From positions 1 through 8,315 of the forward strand of contig DTZC01000182.1 in assembly GCA_012961565.1 (NCBI GenBank): a DNA stretch of 8,315 nucleotides. Direction: 5' to 3'. The translations under genes were made by a program, and so were the position numbers. Below the pieces are notes generated by a model. It saw only the letters and a list, made by a program, of their open reading frames with translations, was not told the DNA's origin and ran no database searches. Position 1 is the first letter of the stretch. Each line of letters starts with the position of its first letter. Below are positions 1 to 6,200 of this stretch, in pieces. Source of the stretch: Dehalococcoidia bacterium (lineage in GTDB: Bacteria > Chloroflexota > Dehalococcoidia > GIF9 > UBA5629).

Positions 1-4
1 AGTT

Positions 5-30
5 CCCGAGGTTAAAACCTCGGGGCTACA
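5..30 (+). repeat. Short palindromic extragenic repeat, copy 1
   Basis: Bases 5-13 and 16-24 form a perfect 9-bp inverted repeat around a two-base centre. Its core is GGTTAAAACC (10-19), followed after four bases by GGCTACA (24-30). No T-tract follows, so it is a poor intrinsic terminator. The same layout recurs 37 bases downstream with matching changes on both sides of the stem. This resembles REP-type extragenic palindromes, some of which are spread by REP-associated tyrosine transposases; that link is inference. Confidence 0.6.
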
Positions 31-39
31 GGCAAAAAT

Positions 40-67
40 AAGGGCTGGCTAAAGCCTTACAGCTACA
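40..67 (+). repeat. Short palindromic extragenic repeat, copy 2
   Basis: The core GGCTAAAGCC (47-56) is palindromic around a central AA and is followed after four bases by AGCTACA (61-67). Copy 1 has the same spacing and the same GCTACA tail. Relative to copy 1 the inner stem pair changed from T-A to C-G on both sides, so base pairing is preserved. An alternative hairpin pairs 40-46 with 53-58, with one bulged G. Function is unknown. Confidence 0.5.
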
Positions 68-95
68 TTAGTAAACAGTCTCATTTCCACACAAC

Positions 96-125
96 TTGAC
101 AAAGAGCCGCCTCATCATTGATAAA
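96..125 (+). promoter_or_regulatory. Sigma-70-type promoter for the glycosyltransferase
   Basis: A perfect TTGACA (96-101) lies 18 bases upstream of GATAAA (120-125), which matches four of six bases of the -10 consensus. Transcription would begin near 132. This argues against the GTG at 131 as the start of the next gene and favours the ATG at 200, leaving a leader of about 68 bases. The call rests on sequence match only. Confidence 0.5.
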
Positions 126-199
126 TTGGAGTGGCGAGCGTAAAATGTTGCTGTTCCCTGGGGGCGAACATCACTATCCACCTCTCAGTGGGCAGCCAG

Positions 200-1480
200 A
201 TGCGTATATGTCTGTTAAGTTATAGAAGTTACCGCTACTCTGGTGGACAGGGTGTCTACCTGCGTTACCTGAGCCGCTCGCTCAGAGACCTGGGACACAG
301 TGTCGACGTAGTATCAGGTCCACCATATCCAGAATTAGACGACGGGATAAGGCTCATCAAGGTCCCCAGCCTCGACCTGTATTCCATGTCATCACTACGC
401 CGCTTGTTCATAGACCCGCGAAAATTGGATTCAGCCGCCAGTCTGGTAGAGTGGCTCGGCACTATCAGCGGCTACTTCTCGGAGCCTATCGCCTTTGGCA
501 TGCGGGCTTACAATCTACTGCACAACAGCGGCAGAAACGCCAGATATGACATCATTCACGATAATCAGACTCTGGCGTATGGCATCCTCAAAATACAGGA
601 GCTCGGATTCCCGGTTGTTGAGACTATCCATCATCCGATGACTGTCGACCGCGAATTAGCCATCAAGGCGGCAACCTCCCTGAAAAACAAGCTTGGCGTC
701 AGAAGATGGTACTCTTTCATTAACATGCAGGTGAAAGTTGCCCGCAGGATTTCCCACATCATCGCTGTCTCCCACACCGCCCGCCAGCATATCGCCACTA
801 CGTTTGGAATACCCCCCCACAGGCTACGAGTAATATACAACGGCATCGATACCGAGATTTTCAGTCCTTCTCCTACCCTCAACCGCCTCGACAACAGGCT
901 TCTGGTCATAACAAGCGGAAACACCGCAGTCAAAGGACTGGCATATCTCCTAGAAGCACTGGCACAACTGCGGCAGGAGCACAACCTCGAACTTGTGGTG
1001 GTGGGCAAGGGTGCCGATAATGACATGATACGAAAATTAATCGGCAGACTGCATATTAGCAATTATGTAAAGTTTATCGGCGAGATAGACACCACAGAGC
1101 TTGTAAATCAGTACCGGTTAGCCAGCATAGCAGTCGTGCCTTCAACATACGAGGGCTTCGGTCTCCCGGCTGCTGAAGCCATGGCCTGTGGTGCACCGAT
1201 AGTCGCTACTACTGCAGGTGCCCTTCCCGAAGTGGTGGGAAACGCTGGCATACTGGTACCTCCGGCCAATGTGAGGGCTCTAACAGAGGCAATTTCTGCA
1301 CTTATCAACAGCCCAGACAAACGTAAGCACCTAGCTGAATTGGGACCGAAAAGAGTCAGACAGATGTTCAACTGGCAAAATACAGCTAAGGACACTGTAG
1401 ATGTTTATCATGAGACAATTGAATACCGTAAACATCTACACTCCCACTGCACCAGCTCACTTTCATCCGTTCTCTCCTGA
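200..1480 (+). CDS. Glycosyltransferase family 4 (GT-B fold)
   Basis: Predicted retaining GT-B glycosyltransferase of 426 aa that would transfer a sugar from a nucleotide-sugar donor; the acceptor cannot be told from sequence. The N-terminal half opens with the expected beta strand (MRICLLSYRS) and a glycine-rich loop (SGGQG, 14-18). The donor-binding half begins near residue 187 (IIAVS, then YNGID 213-217) and carries the EX7E motif, E318 to E326 in YEGFGLPAAE. The stretch HHPMTVDRE (144-152) and the following RRWYSF recall a widespread but poorly characterised GT4 subfamily. The usual VGR of GT4 donor sites is replaced by TSGN before K245-G246, which I believe is normal in that subfamily. 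There is no signal peptide or membrane segment, so it is probably cytoplasmic. An in-frame GTG at 131 would add 23 residues, but it sits at the predicted transcription start. The last 15 or so residues (Ser/His-rich) lie beyond the usual family end. No good Shine-Dalgarno precedes the ATG. Confidence 0.88.
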   Translation: MRICLLSYRSYRYSGGQGVYLRYLSRSLRDLGHSVDVVSGPPYPELDDGIRLIKVPSLDLYSMSSLRRLFIDPRKLDSAASLVEWLGTISGYFSEPIAFGMRAYNLLHNSGRNARYDIIHDNQTLAYGILKIQELGFPVVETIHHPMTVDRELAIKAATSLKNKLGVRRWYSFINMQVKVARRISHIIAVSHTARQHIATTFGIPPHRLRVIYNGIDTEIFSPSPTLNRLDNRLLVITSGNTAVKGLAYLLEALAQLRQEHNLELVVVGKGADNDMIRKLIGRLHISNYVKFIGEIDTTELVNQYRLASIAVVPSTYEGFGLPAAEAMACGAPIVATTAGALPEVVGNAGILVPPANVRALTEAISALINSPDKRKHLAELGPKRVRQMFNWQNTAKDTVDVYHETIEYRKHLHSHCTSSLSSVLS

Positions 1481-1653
1481 ATCGTCGGGCTATTGGTAGC
1501 AAGCTAGCCAAATCATAACCCATTATTTGTTGGAAACGTTCAATCAATTTCTGGACTGTAGTTGCAAACCCATCCTCAGAATAATTGCCAGCCGCTTCAA
1601 GTAGCGGTAAAATAGCTGTGAACTCTGGCATTGCATGCCCAACGAGGGGGGTG

Positions 1654-1923
1654 ATGTGGATGACATTTTGGGCACTGGAAGACACCAAACAGAACTACAT
1701 CAAGGTGCACACCTCGACATGTCACTGCTGCAGAGACCGGGAAAAGCCACGGGGTAGCCACTGGAGACATTGGCGGGGTCCTTTCACTTCATATGCAGAT
1801 GCGCTGGCATGGGTGAAAACATCTAGGAGGCCAATAGACGACTGTAAGTTCTGCAAACCGCAGCTTCAAGTAGCGCTAGATGAGCCGTCCCGGAAGAAGC
1901 CGGGAGAAACAAGCCCGGCATAG
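1654..1923 (+). CDS. Small cysteine-pair protein of unknown function
   Basis: An 89-aa protein that I cannot assign to a named family. It has two CxxC pairs, CHCC near residue 23 and CKFC near residue 64. Between them lies a W-x-GPF-x-S/T-Y-x-x-A segment (around residues 42-51). A Y-x-K-V-H-T-S-T-C stretch precedes the first pair. The paired cysteines suggest a small zinc-binding domain; this is inference. The start at ATG 1654 is chosen because GAGGGG (1644-1649) lies just upstream; GTG 1651 and ATG 1660 are alternatives. The C-terminal 20 residues are Lys/Pro/Ser-rich and probably disordered. The next gene, another small cysteine protein, starts 68 bases later on the same strand, so the two may be co-transcribed. 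Confidence 0.6.
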   Translation: MWMTFWALEDTKQNYIKVHTSTCHCCRDREKPRGSHWRHWRGPFTSYADALAWVKTSRRPIDDCKFCKPQLQVALDEPSRKKPGETSPA

Positions 1924-1979
1924 AAATGACACAATCCGGGATCCTTTCCCACCGAAATCTCGCTTTACAGCATGAAGGG

Positions 1980-1987
1980 AGGAGGTG
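1980..1987 (+). promoter_or_regulatory. Strong Shine-Dalgarno of the zinc-ribbon gene
   Basis: AGGAGGTG sits immediately upstream of the ATG at 1992, with six bases from the end of AGGAGG to the start codon. It is among the strongest ribosome binding sites in the window. It fixes the start at 1992 rather than at the in-frame ATG 1926, which has no comparable site. Confidence 0.8.
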
Positions 1988-1991
1988 GTGC

Positions 1992-2162
1992 ATGAGCTAC
2001 GTGGTAAAGATGCAGTGCCCCAACTGTAGTTACACTTGGAATCATTGCGTCTACAACAACACTCAGCCCCATAAAGCCCGCTGCCCTCGGTGCGGATGGC
2101 TCTACGCTACACCCTACTATCCAAACCAGAAAAGCATAAGCACCCCAAAGTCCAATTGCTAG
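1992..2162 (+). CDS. Small zinc-ribbon protein
   Basis: A 56-aa protein with a classic four-cysteine zinc-ribbon layout: C9-P-N-C12 and C31-P-R-C34, with GW after the second knuckle. CPxC knuckles of this kind bind one zinc ion. The partner (nucleic acid or protein) cannot be told from sequence. The C-terminal 20 residues are polar and probably disordered. The start is set by the strong Shine-Dalgarno at 1980-1987. It follows another small cysteine-pair protein on the same strand. A 263-base gap separates it from lysA, so it probably ends its own transcription unit. Confidence 0.72.
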   Translation: MSYVVKMQCPNCSYTWNHCVYNNTQPHKARCPRCGWLYATPYYPNQKSISTPKSNC

Positions 2163-2320
2163 ACAACCATCCCAACGTAAAATGGCAATCGCACACCCCA
2201 TCAACACTGTCCGTCTCAACCACAACAGTCCCACCAGCTTACGCAACTACCACGAAGTTAAACGTCATTGATAAGCCTGACAAGTATGCAGAAGGAGATT
2301 TATATTGAGATAATCCTCTT

Positions 2321-2339
2321 CCATCCGGTTCACCGATGG
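2321..2339 (+). terminator. Weak hairpin, possible terminator or leader structure
   Basis: CCATCCGG, a TTCA loop and CCGATGG form a seven-pair stem with one bulged C. No uninterrupted T-tract follows directly; TTTT occurs eight or so bases later. It lies between the zinc-ribbon gene and the lysA promoter, where a terminator would be expected, but the structure is marginal. The rest of 2163-2425 shows no convincing gene. Confidence 0.2.
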
Positions 2340-2362
2340 CTCACATTTTGACCTTTTGCAAG

Positions 2363-2391
2363 TGGCAGGTCAACTAGCAGCATAGTATAAT
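2363..2391 (+). promoter_or_regulatory. Probable promoter of the lysA-holB-ricT unit
   Basis: A perfect TATAAT (2386-2391) precedes lysA. The hexamer 17 bases upstream (TGGCAG, 2363-2368) matches the -35 consensus poorly, and a better TTGACC at 2348-2353 is too far away. Transcription would begin near 2398, giving a leader of about 28 bases. That leaves no room for a lysine riboswitch. Confidence 0.4.
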
Positions 2392-2425
2392 AGCCATATC
2401 CGAAGGTTTCCACGGTCCAATTCTG

Positions 2426-3751
2426 ATGCAGCGAAATAACTTGCCAAAGCTTTCCCTGTTTCCGCTGACAAGCGATGTTGACACCCAGGGACATCTCCGT
2501 ATCGGCGGCTGCGATACCGTGCAATTAGCCCAGAAGTATGGCACACCCCTCTATATCCTCGACGAGTTCACCCTGCGTCATAAATGCCGCGAATTTCATA
2601 ACGAGTTCGCCAGGCGTTATCCTAATACGCTTGTCATTTATGCCTCCAAAGCTTTCCTCAATCCTGCTTTGGCTGTTATCCTTAAGGAGGAGGGGCTGGG
2701 GCTGGATGTCGTCTCTGGGGGAGAAATGAGCCTAGCCCAAATAGTAGATTTCCCTGGAGAAAAAGTCTACTTCCATGGAAACAATAAGACCGCGGACGAA
2801 TTGAAACTAGCCCTAGACTGGAAAGTCGGGCGGATTGTGGTCGATAATTTTCACGAACTGGAGCTTCTTAACAAACTGGCACATAGTGCAGGGGTCAAGC
2901 AGGACATTTTGCTCCGGCTTACTCCCGGAGTTGATCCCCACACCCACCACCACACCACTACTGGCATACTAGATAGCAAATTCGGCTTTCCACTTGCCAC
3001 CGGACAGGCCGAAATGGCAGTAACCCGGGCTATAGCAGCTCCCCATCTCCACCTTAAAGGCTTCCACTTCCACCTCGGTTCGCCAATTCCCGATACCCCA
3101 CCCTTCGAGATAGCCATAAGCCTTGTCCTCAACTTCGCCAGCGAAATGAGAGGTAAATATGAGTTCGAACTCGATGAATTCAGTCCTGGTGGGGGGTTTG
3201 CTGTTAAGTATATGGTGGACTCCCAGGTGCCGAGCACAGCGGACTACGCCGAGGCTATAACCACCAAGGTTATAGATACAGCCAACGAACTGGGGTTAAC
3301 ACTCCCCAAGCTAATCATAGAGCCAGGAAGGGCTATCGTAGGGCAAGCAGGCATCGCCGTATATACAGTCGGGGCGATAAAAGAAATCCCCGGTGTACGG
3401 ACATATATCTGTGTTGACGGCGGCATAGGAGACAACATCCGCCCCACTCTTTATGATGCAAAATATGAGGCTCTAGTAGCAAACAAGGTTAACGAGGATG
3501 AAGCAGCCATAGTTACCATTGCTGGTAGATATTGCGAGTCTGGGGATATCCTGGCTAGGGATGTCACTGTGCCTCCTATTGCACCGGGAGACATCATCGC
3601 CATGCCTCTTGCCGGTGCTTATTCAATTCCCATGTCAAGCAACTACAACATGGTACCCCGACCAGCAATTGTGATGGTCAGAGAAGGCAAAGCTCGCCTC
3701 ATCCGGCAGCGTGAAAGCTATCAAGACTTGATGAGATTGGATGTAATCTAG
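2426..3751 (+). CDS. lysA: Diaminopimelate decarboxylase
   Basis: PLP-dependent cytoplasmic enzyme that decarboxylates meso-2,6-diaminopimelate to L-lysine, the last step of lysine synthesis. The 441 aa match the usual family length. Visible hallmarks in order: YASKA with the Schiff-base lysine K75; DVVSGGE (94-100); DSKFGF (183-188); HFHLGS (214-219) with H216 at the ring-stacking position; the phosphate-binding GGG (255-257); EPGR (299-302); the catalytic-cysteine motif CESGD (370-374), contributed to the partner subunit of the dimer; and GAY (397-399) followed by SNYN (405-408). The order and spacing fit fold-type III (alanine racemase-like barrel plus beta domain). The usual HIGSQ reads HLGSP here, a mild deviation. 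The ATG at 2426 is the natural start, since the following LFPLT and GGCDTVQLA are typical of the family N terminus. Only a weak GAAGG (2402-2406) lies upstream. holB follows after five bases. Confidence 0.93.
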   Translation: MQRNNLPKLSLFPLTSDVDTQGHLRIGGCDTVQLAQKYGTPLYILDEFTLRHKCREFHNEFARRYPNTLVIYASKAFLNPALAVILKEEGLGLDVVSGGEMSLAQIVDFPGEKVYFHGNNKTADELKLALDWKVGRIVVDNFHELELLNKLAHSAGVKQDILLRLTPGVDPHTHHHTTTGILDSKFGFPLATGQAEMAVTRAIAAPHLHLKGFHFHLGSPIPDTPPFEIAISLVLNFASEMRGKYEFELDEFSPGGGFAVKYMVDSQVPSTADYAEAITTKVIDTANELGLTLPKLIIEPGRAIVGQAGIAVYTVGAIKEIPGVRTYICVDGGIGDNIRPTLYDAKYEALVANKVNEDEAAIVTIAGRYCESGDILARDVTVPPIAPGDIIAMPLAGAYSIPMSSNYNMVPRPAIVMVREGKARLIRQRESYQDLMRLDVI

Positions 3752-3756
3752 CAGAT

Positions 3757-4758
3757 ATGTGGCAGACGATTGGTCAATCTAGAATACTAGCTTTGTTCCA
3801 ACATAGCCTCGAAACCAATAAGCTAGCTCATGCTTATCTCCTCATAGGTGCGCCACACACAGGCAAGATGACTCTGGCACTCGACCTAGCTCGTGCATTG
3901 AACTGCAAAGGTAATAAGCCACCTTGTTCTGAATGTGACCCCTGCCGCAGAATCAGCAGTGGTAAACACACAGATATATCAATCATAGGCCTGGAATCAA
4001 CCGGCAATTCAGGAAATTCAAAACAGAGGGTCGAGATAGGCATCAATGATATTAAAGAACTCCAGCGGAGCGCTAATCTACCACCCTATGAGGGTAAACG
4101 TAAAGTATTTATTATCGATGGTGCCGAAGACCTTTCTACCGAAGCAGCCAACTGCCTGCTCAAAATACTAGAAGAGCCACCACCCTTTGTAGTCATGCTG
4201 CTGCTCACCTCTGATGAACGGCGTCTGTTACCTACAATCGTCTCTCGCTGCCAGAGGATAGAATTGAAGCCATTGCCCGCCCAAGAGATGGAGAGGGTGC
4301 TTGCCGACTCTTATAAAGTCGAAAGGGACAAAGCAAGGCTCTTAGCCCGATTGTCACACGGGCGCCTCGGCTGGGCATTAACAGCTTTAACTGACAATAG
4401 CCAGCTTGTATGGCGAAGTGAATGCCTGACTGAAATGACCGCTTTGCTCAAAGCTGGCTGGGAAAGACGCTTCGGCTACGCAGCAAGAATATCAAACGAC
4501 CGCAGGACAGCCAAAGAGACGATAAGACTTTGGCTCACCTGGTGGCGAGATATTATGCTGGCTAAATCCGGCTGCGAACAAACTATAACCAACGTTGACC
4601 GCATTACAGAGATTGAGAAATGGGCACAGATATTGTCTGTACCGGAGACCAGGGACTTTATAGGTAGCTTGCAAAAAGCGCTGGATCAGATCGCTATGAA
4701 CGCTAACCTGCGTCTGGTGCTTGAGGTTTTGATGCTCGACATGCCAAAAAGGAGGTAA
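3757..4758 (+). CDS. holB: DNA polymerase III subunit delta-prime
   Basis: A 333-aa AAA+ protein, the delta-prime subunit of the bacterial clamp loader that opens and loads the beta sliding clamp on primed DNA. Residues 2-8 (WQTIGQS) and LAHAYLLIG (23-31) are typical. The P-loop reads GAPHTGKMT (31-39), keeping K37 but with Met at the usual Ser/Thr position. Four cysteines, C50, C57, C60 and C63, form the zinc module characteristic of clamp-loader ATPases. VFIIDGAE (117-124) corresponds to Walker B, LLKILEEPP (134-142) is highly conserved, and SRC (163-165) supplies the arginine finger R164. The C-terminal part (about 200-333) fits the helical and collar domains. The gene begins five bases after the lysA stop with no clear Shine-Dalgarno, so translation is probably coupled. 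dnaX-type paralogues are longer and have an intact GKT/GKS, so delta-prime is preferred. Confidence 0.9.
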   Translation: MWQTIGQSRILALFQHSLETNKLAHAYLLIGAPHTGKMTLALDLARALNCKGNKPPCSECDPCRRISSGKHTDISIIGLESTGNSGNSKQRVEIGINDIKELQRSANLPPYEGKRKVFIIDGAEDLSTEAANCLLKILEEPPPFVVMLLLTSDERRLLPTIVSRCQRIELKPLPAQEMERVLADSYKVERDKARLLARLSHGRLGWALTALTDNSQLVWRSECLTEMTALLKAGWERRFGYAARISNDRRTAKETIRLWLTWWRDIMLAKSGCEQTITNVDRITEIEKWAQILSVPETRDFIGSLQKALDQIAMNANLRLVLEVLMLDMPKRR

Positions 4759-4798
4759 TAGTAGGACACACCATACCACCGGTGTCTGCTATGTTGTT

Positions 4799-5632
4799 AT
4801 GGCTGATATAGTCGGGGTCCGTTTTCAACCAGCAGGAAAGGTATACTATTTCGATGCCGCAGGCATCCCTGTGCAAGTAAATGACTATGTGGTAGTCAAG
4901 AGCATTCATGGGCACGAGCTCGGTAGAGTGGTTATCACTCCAGACCAGGTGCTCTTCAGTGACATCACCGAACCACTAAAGCCTGTGCTACGAAAGGCTC
5001 AACCTGAAGATATAGAAAAAGCACAACACCAGCGAGAAAGGGCGAAGGAAGCTCTTGCAAAGTGCCGGGAGCACGTGGAACGACTTAACCTGCCCATGAA
5101 ACCTATCTCTGCACAATACAATCTGGATGGGAGCCACCTTACTATCTTCTTCAGTGCTGAAAAAAGGGTGGATTTCCGCGACCTTGTCCGAGAACTGAGC
5201 CGCAGCCTGAAAACCCGTGTCGAACTACGGCAGGTTGGAGCTAGAGATGAAGCCAAGCTAATTGGCGGTCTAGGCAAATGCGGCTTCCCCTTATGCTGCA
5301 CTACCTTCGTCAGCGAATTCACACCCGTTTCCATCAAGATGGCAAAAGAACAGAACTTGGCACTCAACCCGATGAAAACATCAGGTATCTGCGGTCGTCT
5401 CCTCTGTTGCCTAGGATACGAATACGAGCAATATCGGGCTATGAAGGAGAAGCTACCACCACTGCGTCAAACGGTATCCACACCTTTAGGAAACGCCAAG
5501 GTGGTCAGTTGCAATCCACTCAAGGAAACGGTAACGGTAGAATTAGAAACTGGGGTTACAATCGAACTACCTCGAAGCCAAATAGACTGGAAGGAAAAGC
5601 CAACTGGGGATAAGCAAGAGAAGCAAGACTGA
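4799..5632 (+). CDS. ricT: PSP1-domain protein, RicT/YaaT type
   Basis: A 277-aa member of the PSP1 C-terminal domain family (RicT/YaaT). In Bacillus subtilis this protein is part of the RicA-RicF-RicT (Y-complex), which carries iron-sulfur clusters and assists RNase Y-dependent mRNA maturation as well as sporulation and competence. The diagnostic core is present: CGFPLCC (161-167), PVSIKMAK (176-183), and CGRLLCCLGYE (198-208). That gives six conserved cysteines (C161, C166, C167, C198, C203, C204). Residues 66-96 are charged and probably helical. The tail is Lys/Glu-rich. Position directly after holB repeats the holB-yaaT order of Firmicutes. RicA and RicF genes are not in this window, so the role here is inferred. 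The ATG at 4799 fits the family start (VGVRFQPAGKVYYFD) but has no Shine-Dalgarno at normal distance; the nearest strong one (4749-4756) lies 42 bases upstream. Confidence 0.88.
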   Translation: MADIVGVRFQPAGKVYYFDAAGIPVQVNDYVVVKSIHGHELGRVVITPDQVLFSDITEPLKPVLRKAQPEDIEKAQHQRERAKEALAKCREHVERLNLPMKPISAQYNLDGSHLTIFFSAEKRVDFRDLVRELSRSLKTRVELRQVGARDEAKLIGGLGKCGFPLCCTTFVSEFTPVSIKMAKEQNLALNPMKTSGICGRLLCCLGYEYEQYRAMKEKLPPLRQTVSTPLGNAKVVSCNPLKETVTVELETGVTIELPRSQIDWKEKPTGDKQEKQD

Positions 5633-6136
5633 CTATGAACCAAGGTACTTTTGCCACTCGGTATGCAGGCGGAGATATTGATAAGGCACATAGAAGCCAT
5701 CATTACTCGGTGCTCTAGGTTTACGAAGAAGCGGCATCCGCGCCTCCGCCGGTGTTCGCCCAGCCTTTTTACGATTGCACGGTATGCAGGCACTTACCAC
5801 ATTTTCCCAGCTGTGTTCTCCCCCGCGCCGCCGCGGTATAACATGGTCTAGAGTGAGCTCCCTGCTTTCCCGACCACAATATTGGCAGGTGTACTGGTCA
5901 CGATTGAAGACCTCAACCTTGGTCAGCCTCCGCTGCTGGCGCGGCCGCCTTATGTAATAAACAAGACGGATGACAGAGGGGACGTCGAACATCCCGCTGA
6001 TTGCACGAAGATTACCCCGCCCATTTTCCAAAACCTCAGCCTTACCCCGAAACAGCAGGACTATAGCCCTGCGCACCTTGCAGATATTCAGCGGCTCGTA
6101 ATTCTGATTGAGTACCAGAACTGGCGAATTTATCAC
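5633..6136 (-). CDS. HNH endonuclease family protein
   Basis: A 167-aa protein of the widespread single-domain HNH family related to McrA (COG1403 type). The conserved N-terminal segment is LVLNQNYEPLNICKVRRA (7-24), followed by the HNH domain. In that domain, CQYC (84-87) and CIPC (117-120) form the structural zinc site, LDHV (96-99) gives the catalytic H98, and N112 occupies the middle of the HNH pattern, with N121 after the last cysteine. The fold cleaves DNA using one metal ion; the target and physiological role of this family are unclear. The start is a GTG at 6136 with GAGGG (6144-6148) upstream at good spacing. It lies 64 bases downstream of the helicase-loader gene on the same strand, so it is probably the last gene of that operon. 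Its stop codon directly abuts that of the convergent PSP1 gene. Confidence 0.88.
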   Translation of the reverse strand: MINSPVLVLNQNYEPLNICKVRRAIVLLFRGKAEVLENGRGNLRAISGMFDVPSVIRLVYYIRRPRQQRRLTKVEVFNRDQYTCQYCGRESRELTLDHVIPRRRGGEHSWENVVSACIPCNRKKAGRTPAEARMPLLRKPRAPSNDGFYVPYQYLRLHTEWQKYLGS

Positions 6137-6200
6137 AGCTTTTCCCTCGCCAATCTAGGCTATTTTATCAGGAAAGTCTCCAGGCTACAACAATTGGTCA

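Noticed and set aside
5..24. First palindrome as an intrinsic terminator of an upstream gene.
   Set aside because: No T-tract follows on either strand, and the repeated GCTACA tail fits a repeat family better.
1594..1875. Direct repeat GCTTCAAGTAGCG at 1594-1606 and 1863-1875.
   Set aside because: A single 13-base match is roughly what chance gives in a window of this size, and the second copy is in coding sequence. The first copy also forms a 5-bp hairpin, but nothing else supports a function.
2090..2308. 72-codon plus-strand reading frame overlapping the zinc-ribbon gene, ending beside a purine-rich AGAAGGAG.
   Set aside because: The translation is low-complexity Thr/Pro/Ser-rich and lies in a different frame of a better-supported gene. 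The AGAAGGAG is followed only by a TTG that meets a stop after two codons.
2398..2425. Lysine riboswitch upstream of lysA.
   Set aside because: The predicted leader is only about 28 bases, and the upstream 263 bases show no multi-helix structure of that class.
4791..4811. Six-codon reading frame (ATG at 4791) overlapping the ricT-like start.
   Set aside because: Too short to judge and has no ribosome binding site at proper distance.
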